This document shows positions 48,894-57,911 of a DNA stretch of 64,000 nucleotides, one piece after another (position 1 is the stretch's first letter; every line of letters starts with the position of its first letter). The DNA lies in contig NZ_VTRU01000001.1 in assembly GCF_008274625.1 (NCBI RefSeq), positions 682,001-746,000 of the forward strand, read 5' to 3'. The stretch comes from Chryseobacterium panacisoli. GTDB taxonomy: Bacteria; Bacteroidota; Bacteroidia; Flavobacteriales; Weeksellaceae. Both the position numbers and the translations under genes were made by a program. The notes beneath the pieces were generated by a model. The model saw only the letters and a list, made by a program, of their open reading frames with translations, did not search any database and was not told the origin of the DNA.

Positions 48894-51857
48894 TTATTTC
48901 TTAATCTGTTTCTTAACTTCTTTTGCTTCTGCAACAATTTCAGGGAAATCCTTATAGTTCGCAATGATCTGATCACATGTATAACTTGCCTGATAGTTAT
49001 CTTTCAGACCGATATAATTTTTCGCCATCAATACCAACGCTTTTGCTCCCCAGAATTCTTCTGATGCATAGTTATTGGCAAGCTTAAAGATCGTCTCATT
49101 AGAAGACTTGAACGCTTTCCCTTTGTTCTGATAGTATGCTTTTGCATATAAAGCTTCTGCAGCTACAGAAGTGTTGGATGATTTTTCAAGAGAAACGTAG
49201 GCAGACTGTGCCTCCTTATCTTTTCCTGAGTTCATCAGACTTCTTGCTTTGATCACTTTTGCGGTTTCAATTACAGCTGCTGAGTTTTTAGAATTTGCAA
49301 TGACTGCATTGGCTAATTTTTCAGCTTCAGAGAAATTGTTTTCTTCTGCATACAGCTTCATCAACTCAACATTTGCATAATTTTTAATGCTGATATTGGA
49401 AGAGTTCTTAATACCCTCAAGGTACTTTTTAGCTTCCGCAGTATTGCCTTGTGCAATAAATATTTGAGCTAAACGAGTTTGTGCATCATCCTGGTAATCA
49501 TTCTGAATTCCAGCTACTTCCTGAAGAACAAGTAAAGCTTTAGTTGAATTATTGGTTTGGTAATAACTCTCTCCCAATTCATACTTCGCCTGATACAATC
49601 CTTCCCCTGTTGGGTTCTGTGTCAGATACTTTTCGTAGTAAGAAATTGCATTTTTATAATCTTTCTTCGCAAACAACTGCTTACCTGTTGATAGATTAAT
49701 CTCATCAATTTCTGCAGCATCTACATTTACCCCGACATTTCTTGCAAAAGTTTCATATCCTGAAACATCTCCGTTTTTCGTGAAAATGGGTTTTGCTGCC
49801 TGAACAACTTTCTGGGCATATGCTGTATTTTTATACTGTTCCCCCAGAGATTTCAGTTCAGAAAGCGCTTTATCATTCTGGTTTTGGTCGATATAGTTCT
49901 GAGCTCTGTAAATTGAAGCATTGGCGATCAGATCTTTATCAGCAGATCCTTTAATCACTTTTCCGAAATAATCATTGGAGTTTGTAAAATCATCCTGAGC
50001 AGCATAGGCTGTTCCTATTTCGTATTGAGCATCATCATAATATTCAGAATCCGGATATTTCGATAAAAGATTTTTAAGGTTGGTAATCTTCGCCTGTGTA
50101 TCTCCTTTAAACCCTAAAGCCATTGCTTTTTGGTACAATGTATAATCCGTTGCATCTTCATTCTTATCATAAATAGCAATCGCTTCATTCAGGTCATTAT
50201 TCGCATAATGAATATCTGCGAGACGAAGTTCTGCATCGTTTTTAAATTCCGGCTTCGGATTGGTAAGATATTGTTTGAAGTAAGTAGCAGCCTGATCAAA
50301 TTTCTTGGATTTAAAATAAGCATATCCTAAATCATATGGCAACTGCTGTTTTTCAGGGAAGTTTTCGGTAAGAAGCTTTTCGTAACGAGCAATGGCAGAC
50401 GGATAGTTTCCTTTCTGGTAATAGACCTGTGCCAGCCAGTATAAAGCTCTGCTGTTAAACTCTTTATTGATGTTGAAACCAAGACTTCTTAAGAAATATT
50501 TCTCAGCTTCATCATAGTTTCCTTTGTTAAATTCTTCTGTTCCCAATAAATAAGAAACCTCCTGATCTACTTTGTTGATCTCAGGAGTAGAACTCTGCAG
50601 TCTGTCAATCGCGTTCAGAGTTTCTTTATAGTTTCCGGAATACAGATATGATTTCACCAATAATGATCTCATTTCTGTAGCATTGGCGCCATTCTGATTC
50701 TCATTGATATAACTCTGGATTACCGCAGAAGGGCTTTCAAACGGGTTCCCGATATCATAACTTAACTTAGCATACTGCTCGTGAGCCAGTTTCTTCACTT
50801 TCGCATCATAATCCATCTGATAAGAAGAACGGAATGCAGAAAGCGCTTCCTGTTTTTTATCAACTGCCAGATAAGCATTTCCTAACTGGTAGTAAGCATT
50901 CTGCGCTAAAGCCGAATTGCTGTTCAAAAGCTGGTTGTAATAAGAAACCGCTTCATCATATTTTTTCAGCTGTGCAGCTACAAATCCCATCTCATACAAA
51001 TCGTTTTCAGATGGATTCTGCTGTACACTCAGATAATCTTTCAAATGAGGATAGGCAGAAGTATAATCATTCTTCATGAAGTAACTCTCCCCAATGATCT
51101 TATGAACTTCCGCTTTATAAGAATCTGAAATATTTTCGTTCAACAAGGCATTTCCTTCCGTAATGGCCTGGTCGTAGTTCTTATCATTGTAATACATCTG
51201 TACATAATAAGGACGTACCAGCTTTGAGAATTTATCCTGATCCTTTACAGAATCAAAATACTGGAAAGCTTTATCGTTTTGTCTGTTGCTGTAATATAAA
51301 TGCCCCAGCATATAAGCGATATCACCTTTTTGAGACTGATCTGCTGTTTTATAAGCTTCTTCCAATGCATCAGTTGCTCCCTTAGAATCACCCGTCATGA
51401 ATTTTGCATATCCAAGCTTCAGAATATACTGCGTATTTTCTTCTTTTGAAAGCTGATACTGGTTTACTTTTTTTAAAGTCTCCAGAGCTTTGTCAAAGTC
51501 TTTTTTTGCTAAATAGTAATCTGCCAGCGGAAGATTAGCCTGTGCAAAATAAGCAGAATTCGGATATTCTTTCATGAAAGCAGTTAATCCTTCTTCAGCA
51601 TGATTTTTCTGAAGAATCACGCCAATCACATTATCAAAAAACTGCGCAGCTTCCTTTTTTGAACGGGACAAATTCTGATTGTAGAAATATTGTCTTGCAT
51701 ATTCGTATTGAGAAGCATTGTATATTTTGGTCTGATAAAGATTTTCGGCTAGATTAAACCTGTAATTTTCTTTCTGGGTAAAATATTGAGACTGCTGAGC
51801 ATCGGAGATTCCGAAATAAATGACCGCGGCCGCTAAGAGTATTTTTTTTGATTTCAT
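48894..51857 (-). CDS. large exported tetratricopeptide-repeat protein, 987 aa
   Basis: Signal peptide (MKSKKILLAAAVIYFGISDAQ) followed by TPR-type helical repeats along nearly the whole chain (e.g. YPNSAYFAQANLPLADYYLA, YDEAVSYYNQLLNSNSALAQ, FDQAATYFKQYLTNPKPEFK). No enzymatic domain. Such YbgF/BamD-like periplasmic TPR proteins act as scaffolds for envelope complexes. It is the first gene of the operon with the lipoprotein and barrel genes; the 257-base upstream spacer, shared with the divergent S15 peptidase, contains no other gene. Confidence 0.88.
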   Translation of the reverse strand: MKSKKILLAAAVIYFGISDAQQSQYFTQKENYRFNLAENLYQTKIYNASQYEYARQYFYNQNLSRSKKEAAQFFDNVIGVILQKNHAEEGLTAFMKEYPNSAYFAQANLPLADYYLAKKDFDKALETLKKVNQYQLSKEENTQYILKLGYAKFMTGDSKGATDALEEAYKTADQSQKGDIAYMLGHLYYSNRQNDKAFQYFDSVKDQDKFSKLVRPYYVQMYYNDKNYDQAITEGNALLNENISDSYKAEVHKIIGESYFMKNDYTSAYPHLKDYLSVQQNPSENDLYEMGFVAAQLKKYDEAVSYYNQLLNSNSALAQNAYYQLGNAYLAVDKKQEALSAFRSSYQMDYDAKVKKLAHEQYAKLSYDIGNPFESPSAVIQSYINENQNGANATEMRSLLVKSYLYSGNYKETLNAIDRLQSSTPEINKVDQEVSYLLGTEEFNKGNYDEAEKYFLRSLGFNINKEFNSRALYWLAQVYYQKGNYPSAIARYEKLLTENFPEKQQLPYDLGYAYFKSKKFDQAATYFKQYLTNPKPEFKNDAELRLADIHYANNDLNEAIAIYDKNEDATDYTLYQKAMALGFKGDTQAKITNLKNLLSKYPDSEYYDDAQYEIGTAYAAQDDFTNSNDYFGKVIKGSADKDLIANASIYRAQNYIDQNQNDKALSELKSLGEQYKNTAYAQKVVQAAKPIFTKNGDVSGYETFARNVGVNVDAAEIDEINLSTGKQLFAKKDYKNAISYYEKYLTQNPTGEGLYQAKYELGESYYQTNNSTKALLVLQEVAGIQNDYQDDAQTRLAQIFIAQGNTAEAKKYLEGIKNSSNISIKNYANVELMKLYAEENNFSEAEKLANAVIANSKNSAAVIETAKVIKARSLMNSGKDKEAQSAYVSLEKSSNTSVAAEALYAKAYYQNKGKAFKSSNETIFKLANNYASEEFWGAKALVLMAKNYIGLKDNYQASYTCDQIIANYKDFPEIVAEAKEVKKQIKK

Positions 51858-52114
51858 TCTTCTTGATCTAAGAAAATTAGTCTAAATAAGTTAACGAAAA
51901 TATTAAAAACTTATTGTTTAAGCAAGTTTTAACAGATTTATTAGCTTTAAATAGCAAATTAACAACAATGAAAATTTTCTCACCATTCAATGATAAAATT
52001 TACTACTTTCGTCTGATAAAAAGTAAACAATTTTAATAATAAGTTATCAAAAACATATTTTAAGTTGATACTTTTTCAACAGCAGCTAAAAACATACCAT
52101 AAACACACTATCAC

Positions 52115-54355
52115 ATGAAATTTAAGATACTTTTAGCATTAATTTTTGTAAACCTGCTGCAGGCACAAAAATTTCAGTTTCCAAAGACAGCTGTAACAGA
52201 CTCTCTTATATTAGAAAAACAGATGCCAGGACTTGCTCTGCAAGTGATTCCCGAACTTCAATCCGCAAAAAATAAACCGGAAAACAAGATCGACCTTCTG
52301 GACAATCTATTCCGTTTACAGATGGTAGCCCAGGATTATAAAACCTCAATTGCCAGCCTATCCGAAAACCGTAATCTCTTTGCCGATCATCATATGGGAG
52401 ACTATAGATTGATGGGCTTTGAATTGTACAGCATGGCTAAACTGGTGCAGAAGGAAAGCAATATCACTTTTCCTGATGCGCTTCAGAAAGCATTTAATCA
52501 AAAATATGAAAGCCTTCCGGAGAAGCTGATTCCCAGATTACCTCTTGCAGTTGACGGCAATGTGAAAGAATCCAGAAAACAAATGAAGGAAATACTGGAC
52601 AAGCAAAAGAACAAAGACAGTATTGATTACAAAACTGCTCTCGCCCTATGCAAAAGTTATCTGAACTATAAAACCTATTCAGCCATCAAACCTCAGGTGA
52701 TGCAGCTGCTGGCTTCAAAGGATAAGGATAAATTCATTATTGAAACCAGAGATCTTAAGATAAAGAACGGCAATACCTTAACGATTACCATTGTCAGAAA
52801 AAAAGAAAACACTTCCCCACTTCCTGTTATTCTTACCAACAATATTTACGCAGGTCCATTTGATGAATTCTTTGGAAAAAGAGCGGCTACTTATAATTAT
52901 GTGGGAGCCGTTGTCAATACCCGCGGCAAGAGAAACAGTAATAATGTAAATGATCCTTTTGAGCATGAATCAGAAGATGTCTATGAGGTAATAGACTGGA
53001 TAAGCAGACAGCCATGGTGCAACGGAAAGGTAGGAATGATTGGCGGAAGCTATTTGGGTTTCAGCCAGTGGGCAGCTGTTAAAAAACTGCATCCGGCGTT
53101 AAAGACGATTGTACCACAGGTTGCAGTGGGAATCGGGATAGACTATCCGGCACAGAATAATATATTTATGAGCTATATGCTGCAGTGGATACAGTATGTC
53201 ACCAACAATAAACTTACGGATGAAGTAGACTTTAGCAATTTCGCAAAATGGAACTTAATCAATACAGAATGGTACAAGAGCGGGAAATCATTTAGGTCTT
53301 TGGACACGATAAGCGGGAAACCCAGCAAAATCTTCCAACGATGGCTGGATCATCCGGGATATGACCAGTACTGGCAGAAAATGGTTCCTTACAAAGAGGA
53401 TTTTTCTAAAATCAATATTCCAATTCTGACGACAACCGGATATTATGATGATGATCAGATCGGCGCATTGTATTATTTTAAACAACATCATCAATACAAT
53501 AAAAATGCAGACCATTATCTGGTAATAGGCCCCTACAATCATGGTGGAGCACAAAGTTTCGGATTTACTTACGTGAATGGCAATCCTATTGATCCGGCAG
53601 CCAGAATAAGTATCGATGACCTCGCTTTTTCATGGTTTGACTATATTCTTAAAGGAGGAAAAAAACCGGAAATTTTAAAAGACAGAATCAATTTTCAGGT
53701 GATGAATACCAATACATGGAAACATGTTGCTGATCTTGATAAAATGCATACTTCCACCGTTAAATTCTATCTTCAGGACAAAAAAAATACCTCATCAGTA
53801 TTTAATAAGCCCGATACCCAAACTTTCACAAAACAAATTGTTGATTTTAACAACAGAGATCAGAAGGACACTTACTATAAAGTCAGCAAAAAAGACAGTA
53901 TAAAAACGACTACTTCAATTGCTTTTGAAAGTGAAGTGCTTGATAAGGATATGATCATCAGCGGAAATCTTTCAGGGTTCTTCAATGTTTCTATCAATAA
54001 AAAAGACTTTGATACGGATACCTATCTGTACCAGATTCAGCCGGACGGAAAATCCTCTTTATTATCAACTCATATTGTGAGAGCCAGCTATGCAAAGAAT
54101 AATGAGGTAAGACAGCTTCTTGAACCCAATAAAGTGGAGCAGATTCCCATTAACAATTCGTATTTCATGAGTAGAAAAATAGAAAAAGGAAGTAAACTGC
54201 TGTTATTGGTGGGAGTGAATAAAAATCCTAACTGGCAGATCAATTATGGAACAGGCAAGGATGTAAGTGACGAAACAATAAAAGACGCTGGCGAACCTTT
54301 GGAGATAAAATGGTATAATGACAGTTATGTAGAAATACCTGTTTATAAAGACTAA
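52115..54355 (+). CDS. CocE/NonD-family hydrolase (X-Pro dipeptidyl-peptidase S15)
   Basis: Signal peptide (MKFKILLALIFVNLLQAQ), an N-terminal helical domain (~20-200), the S15 catalytic domain and a C-terminal galactose-binding-like domain (~550-746). The nucleophile elbow GGSYLG (~Ser312), the Asp in TTGYYDDDQIGA and the His in GPYNHGGAQ form the triad, and NTRGKRNS before it is the family's 'RG.G.S' region. It may hydrolyse acyl-amino esters or X-Pro peptides; the helical N-terminal domain is unlike cocaine esterase and more like peptidase members. No operon partner. Confidence 0.88.
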   Translation: MKFKILLALIFVNLLQAQKFQFPKTAVTDSLILEKQMPGLALQVIPELQSAKNKPENKIDLLDNLFRLQMVAQDYKTSIASLSENRNLFADHHMGDYRLMGFELYSMAKLVQKESNITFPDALQKAFNQKYESLPEKLIPRLPLAVDGNVKESRKQMKEILDKQKNKDSIDYKTALALCKSYLNYKTYSAIKPQVMQLLASKDKDKFIIETRDLKIKNGNTLTITIVRKKENTSPLPVILTNNIYAGPFDEFFGKRAATYNYVGAVVNTRGKRNSNNVNDPFEHESEDVYEVIDWISRQPWCNGKVGMIGGSYLGFSQWAAVKKLHPALKTIVPQVAVGIGIDYPAQNNIFMSYMLQWIQYVTNNKLTDEVDFSNFAKWNLINTEWYKSGKSFRSLDTISGKPSKIFQRWLDHPGYDQYWQKMVPYKEDFSKINIPILTTTGYYDDDQIGALYYFKQHHQYNKNADHYLVIGPYNHGGAQSFGFTYVNGNPIDPAARISIDDLAFSWFDYILKGGKKPEILKDRINFQVMNTNTWKHVADLDKMHTSTVKFYLQDKKNTSSVFNKPDTQTFTKQIVDFNNRDQKDTYYKVSKKDSIKTTTSIAFESEVLDKDMIISGNLSGFFNVSINKKDFDTDTYLYQIQPDGKSSLLSTHIVRASYAKNNEVRQLLEPNKVEQIPINNSYFMSRKIEKGSKLLLLVGVNKNPNWQINYGTGKDVSDETIKDAGEPLEIKWYNDSYVEIPVYKD

Positions 54356-54422
54356 AATCTTTTGTTTGAGCATTTTTACCTAAATGTTCTTAACAACTGT
54401 TAACATCAAAATAAAAAATCAT

Positions 54423-54430
54423 TACATTTG
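54423..54430 (+). promoter_or_regulatory. candidate -7 element of the permease gene
   Basis: TACATTTG, a perfect TAnnTTTG match, 30 bases before the ATG at 54460. No clear -33 TTG at the right distance. Confidence 0.45.
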
Positions 54431-54459
54431 CTTTTTTTCAAATCAAATATAGTTATTGA

Positions 54460-56142
54460 ATGAGTCAACTTTTTAGAAGAAAAATCTATTCAGATACAGA
54501 TACTTCAACGGGACTTTTAAGGGTCTTGGGTGTATGGGACATTGTATTTTTTGGTATTGCGGCTATTATAGGAGCTGGGAGTTTCAGCAGTTTGGGAGAA
54601 GCCGTTTTCAGAGGTGGTCCTGGTGTTATTCTTCTATATTTGATTTGCGGTTTTGCCTGTGGATTTACCGCTTTATGCTATGCTGAATTTGCCAGCAGAA
54701 TTCCTACCGCAGGTTCTGCCTATACGTATGCTTATGCGAGTTTTGGAGAGCTTATCGCCTGGATAATCGGCTGGGCGCTGATCATGGAATATTCCTTCGG
54801 AAATATTTATGTAGCCTTTTCCTGGTCAGATTATTTTACCAGTTTCTTAGGACGTCTCGGAATGCATATTCCTGATTATCTGACCTGCAGCTATACGGAA
54901 GCAAGAAAGGCCGTTCAATATGGTTCAGAAAACAAAGAGCTGCTAAATGCCTGGAAAACAGCCCCATTAATCGGAAGCCTGAAATTTATTGTAGACATTC
55001 CCGCCTTGGTTATCAATGGTTTAATTACATGGCTTTGTTATGTAGGAGTAAAGGAAAGTAAGAACTTCAATAACTCTTTGGTTATCTTAAAACTGGCAGT
55101 GATCATACTGGTAATTCTTGTAGGCTGCGCTTACGTCAACACTGAAAACTGGACACCTATAAGCCCTACAACCGGAACACCTTCCTTTATGCCCAATGGT
55201 TTTGCAGGAGTAATGAGTGCGGTATCCGGAGTATTCTTTGCTTATATCGGATTCGATGCCTTAAGTGTACTTTCTGAAGAAACCAAAGATCCACAGAAAA
55301 CTTTACCAAAAGGAATGATTATCTCCCTCGTACTGTGTACTGTAATTTATATTGCATTAACGCTTGTACTAACGGGGATGGTAGATTATAAAAAGTTTGA
55401 TGGCGTAGGAGATCCTCTTTCATTCATATTTGAAAAAACAAATGCCAATGTAGCCTGGATGGAGCTTATCGTTTCCTTCGTAGCGATTGTTGCCATTACC
55501 ACTGTATTATTGGTTTTCCAGATGGGACAGCCGAGAATATGGTATGCGATGAGCCGTGACGGACTGATGCCTCAGAGATTTCAGAAGGTACATCCAAAAT
55601 ATAAAACGCCTTCTTATGCAACTATTGTTACCGGAATTGTAGTGGGGATTCCTATTCTGTTCACAGATAAGACATTTATCCTTGATTTTACGAGTATCGG
55701 GACTATTTTCGCATTCGTATTGGTATGTGCAGGGGTATTGATGCTTCCTGCTAAAGAGAAAATAAAAGGCAGGTTTCACCTTCCGTATGTAAATGGTAAA
55801 ATCATTTTTCCTGTTGTTTTCATTGGCGGTTTGCTGGCCTTCTACAAATGGCAGCCGGAATTTTTTGACAACCTGATGAACTGGTCTGATCCTAGTGAAG
55901 GAGAATTCAGAGCATCTATTTTCTTCTTTATTATCATCAACCTGATCTTATGTATAGTAGCTTTTATCAAGAACTTATCATTGATTCCACTGGTTGGATT
56001 AAGCTCATGCCTGTATCTGCTTACGGGAATGAGCCATGAAAACTGGTTCTGGTTCGGAATGTGGTTCCTGATCGGTATGGTTATTTATTTCTGCTACGGA
56101 TACAAAAACAGTAAACTTGGAAAAGAATTAAAGAATAGCTAA
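54460..56142 (+). CDS. APC-superfamily amino acid permease (cationic amino acid transporter-like)
   Basis: A 560-residue inner-membrane protein with about 12-14 hydrophobic helices. TM1 holds the APC substrate-binding motif FFGIAAIIGAGSFSSLGEAV, followed by the conserved CYAEFASRIPTAGSAYTYAY (TM3) and GFDALSVLSEETKDPQKTLP (the E-E-x-x-[DN]P motif of the family) after TM6. This is the CAT-like group, taking up amino acids with protons. No binding-protein partner; free-standing and ended by the terminator at 56163. Confidence 0.92.
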   Translation: MSQLFRRKIYSDTDTSTGLLRVLGVWDIVFFGIAAIIGAGSFSSLGEAVFRGGPGVILLYLICGFACGFTALCYAEFASRIPTAGSAYTYAYASFGELIAWIIGWALIMEYSFGNIYVAFSWSDYFTSFLGRLGMHIPDYLTCSYTEARKAVQYGSENKELLNAWKTAPLIGSLKFIVDIPALVINGLITWLCYVGVKESKNFNNSLVILKLAVIILVILVGCAYVNTENWTPISPTTGTPSFMPNGFAGVMSAVSGVFFAYIGFDALSVLSEETKDPQKTLPKGMIISLVLCTVIYIALTLVLTGMVDYKKFDGVGDPLSFIFEKTNANVAWMELIVSFVAIVAITTVLLVFQMGQPRIWYAMSRDGLMPQRFQKVHPKYKTPSYATIVTGIVVGIPILFTDKTFILDFTSIGTIFAFVLVCAGVLMLPAKEKIKGRFHLPYVNGKIIFPVVFIGGLLAFYKWQPEFFDNLMNWSDPSEGEFRASIFFFIIINLILCIVAFIKNLSLIPLVGLSSCLYLLTGMSHENWFWFGMWFLIGMVIYFCYGYKNSKLGKELKNS

Positions 56143-56162
56143 AAAATAATAGCGAAACTGCG

Positions 56163-56226
56163 AAAAGGCAAAATGGCAAAAAGGTCGAACGTTTAAACAG
56201 ACTGATTTGCGATTTTGCCTTTTTTG
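56163..56226 (+). terminator. long-loop terminator of the permease gene
   Basis: AAAAGGCAAAAT (56163-56174) pairs perfectly with ATTTTGCCTTTT (56212-56223), 37-base loop, then TTG. The loop itself holds a second short GGCAAAAAGG repeat of the left arm. Confidence 0.65.
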
Positions 56227-56296
56227 TTTTTTACACGCTGTAAAAATCGGCAGAATTATTGCTATAACTTCAATAGAATCAATAAACTAACCTACC

Positions 56297-56632
56297 ATGG
56301 CTGAAAGAATTAAAACCTACAGAGAATTTTATCAGTTTTACCTTACAGAGCACAGCAAAACTGGAACCCGAATTTTTCATTTTATCGGAACACTGCTCGT
56401 ATTTTTCGTCATAGGATATGTGATCAGTTCCGGAAAGGAAAGATTTCTCTGGTATATTCCAATTTTCGGATATGGATTTGCCTGGTTCAGTCATGCTGTG
56501 ATTGAGAGAAATAAACCGGCTACTTTTAAATATCCATTATGGTCTTTAATTTCAGATTTCAGGCTGTTTTTTGAACTGCTGATCGGTAAACAGAAATTTA
56601 TAATGTCTGATAACAAACCACAGAATCCATAA
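56297..56632 (+). CDS. Mpo1-like (DUF962) membrane protein, 111 aa
   Basis: Matches the Mpo1/DUF962 family: YREFYQFYLTEHSKTGTRIF, then HFIGTLLVFFVIGYVIS and GYGFAWFSHAVIERNKPATF. The conserved His pairs (in EHSK, HFIGT and SHAVIERNKP) correspond to the iron-binding histidines of yeast Mpo1, which oxidises 2-hydroxy fatty acids. Two membrane helices (~30-47 and ~55-75). The bacterial role is not established, but fatty-acid or sphingolipid-type 2-hydroxy acids are present in Flavobacteria. Stands alone. Confidence 0.85.
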   Translation: MAERIKTYREFYQFYLTEHSKTGTRIFHFIGTLLVFFVIGYVISSGKERFLWYIPIFGYGFAWFSHAVIERNKPATFKYPLWSLISDFRLFFELLIGKQKFIMSDNKPQNP

Positions 56633-56665
56633 TTAAAATTTAAAATTAAAATCCTAATTTTAATC

Positions 56666-56697
56666 ATTGAGATTCCTTGCTTTGCTCGGAATGACAA
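56666..56697 (+). repeat. dispersed intergenic palindromic repeat, copy A
   Basis: ATTGAGATTCC-TTGCTTTGCTC-GGAATGACAAA: arms ATTCC/GGAAT flank a CTTTGCTC core. Closely similar in layout to the second copy 157 bases away. Confidence 0.6.
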
Positions 56698-56822
56698 AAA
56701 GTACTGTTGAAATTTTATCGAAGATAAAATCCTTGCACCTTACATACATATGTTTGTAGAAATCTTAGCGTCTTTGCGTGTTCCAAAAAACTTATACTTA
56801 CAATTCCAAATTCTGCTTCTTT

Positions 56823-56856
56823 ATTGAGATTGCTTCGCCTTCAGCTCGCAATGACT
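56823..56856 (+). repeat. dispersed intergenic palindromic repeat, copy B
   Basis: ATTGAGATTGC-TTCGCCTTCAGCTC-GCAATGACT: arms ATTGC/GCAAT around a TTCGCC..GCTC core, same orientation as copy A, and touching the stop codon of the 56855 gene. Confidence 0.6.
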
Positions 56857-57319
56857 ATAATCCGGGGGAATTTTGTTTATTTGGATGAAGTTTCTTCCCT
56901 ATCAGATATCCCAATGAGGGCAGAATAAATGACAATACAACAGGAATGATCAATGCCAGTCCTGAACCTTCAAGAGCAAGTGTTAAAGGGAAAAGATATC
57001 CATTATAAACAAGAAGTGCCAGGGTAAAGAAAAAACTGTCACTATTACTTGTTGAAAGAATATTCAAGTTGCTTCCAAACTGATCAAACAATCCTGATAT
57101 TAGGAACAGTAAAACATTCACAAAAAATACCCACAGAACGGTTCTGTAGATCATTCCTTTTTTGGCATTCAGATATCCGGCAAAGATCAGAAGAAGAGAT
57201 AAAATTCCTGAAACAAAAAAATCGACACCTGAAAAATCGGTTTCTCCGCCGGTTCTCCCAAAGAAATATATGGCATACAGAATAATATTAAGAAGGTAGA
57301 GTATCGTTACATAATTCAT
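56855..57319 (-). CDS. integral membrane protein, 154 aa
   Basis: About five hydrophobic helices fill the protein (VTILYLLNIILYAIYFFG, GILSLLLIFAGYL, LWVFFVNVLLFLISGLF, LALLVYNGYLFPLTLAL, LIIPVVLSFILPSLGYLIG). No family recognised. It follows the lipocalin-like gene by 23 bases in the same direction, so it may be co-transcribed. Confidence 0.7.
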   Translation of the reverse strand: MNYVTILYLLNIILYAIYFFGRTGGETDFSGVDFFVSGILSLLLIFAGYLNAKKGMIYRTVLWVFFVNVLLFLISGLFDQFGSNLNILSTSNSDSFFFTLALLVYNGYLFPLTLALEGSGLALIIPVVLSFILPSLGYLIGKKLHPNKQNSPGL

Positions 57320-57342
57320 ACATCAATGTTTAATAATGACTG

Positions 57343-57798
57343 TTAGTATTGTTTCTCAAGGATATCATAATGTACCGTGTTTACCAATTTTTCAGCGAGA
57401 GCATCTCCTTTTACTTTAATTGGGTTGGGAATGTAACTAGAAAAAGTCATTGTGTTATCTTTATTCAGGGTTACTTCCACTTCTTCGAGAATATTCTGCT
57501 CATCTACATAAAACTGAATTCTGTTTTCTACGATTCTCCAAAAAGAAAGTCTTGGTTCAGATGGGCTGCAGTCCCCTGTTTTCCCTTCTACATAATTATA
57601 AATAGCATATCCGTCTTCCCTGATGGCATAATTCCTCATCAGACGGCAGTTATCAAATTCTTTTGCCACTTTCTTTTTATTTTCATAAAACCCGGCTTCC
57701 TTAAGTTTCCAGAATCCGGTAACGTTTTCTTTCTTTACTTTCTGGGCATTAGTACAAGAAGCTGCCATAAGAAAGGCAAGAGAAAATATCTTCTGCAT
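57343..57798 (-). CDS. exported lipocalin-like small protein, 151 aa
   Basis: The N-terminus MQKIFSLAFLMAASCTNAQK is a signal peptide with a possible lipobox (AASC, Cys15). The body begins NVTGFWKLKEAGFYENKK and ends KGDALAEKLVNTVHYDIL; a GxW motif near the start of a mostly beta domain is typical of lipocalin-like Bacteroidota lipoproteins. The ligand is unknown. It is upstream of the 56855 membrane protein and downstream of the DUF3857 gene, but the strong hairpin at 57855 separates it from the latter. Confidence 0.7.
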   Translation of the reverse strand: MQKIFSLAFLMAASCTNAQKVKKENVTGFWKLKEAGFYENKKKVAKEFDNCRLMRNYAIREDGYAIYNYVEGKTGDCSPSEPRLSFWRIVENRIQFYVDEQNILEEVEVTLNKDNTMTFSSYIPNPIKVKGDALAEKLVNTVHYDILEKQY

Positions 57799-57854
57799 AG
57801 TTAAATTTGTGCGTTTTTATATGATTTCAAACGAATATACAATAATTAGAATAA

Positions 57855-57893
57855 AGAGTTTCAGCGGGCGGCTCCGCCGCCCGCTGAAACTCT
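57855..57893 (-). terminator. GC-rich terminator of the DUF3857 gene
   Basis: AGAGTTTCAGCGGGCGG (57855-57871) pairs perfectly over 17 bases with 57877-57893 around CTCCG. It lies 18 bases past the stop of the 57912 gene; on the minus strand the downstream sequence is TTTATTCTAA. It is the most GC-rich element in the region. Confidence 0.85.
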
Positions 57894-57911
57894 AAACTTT
57901 GAATTCAGATT

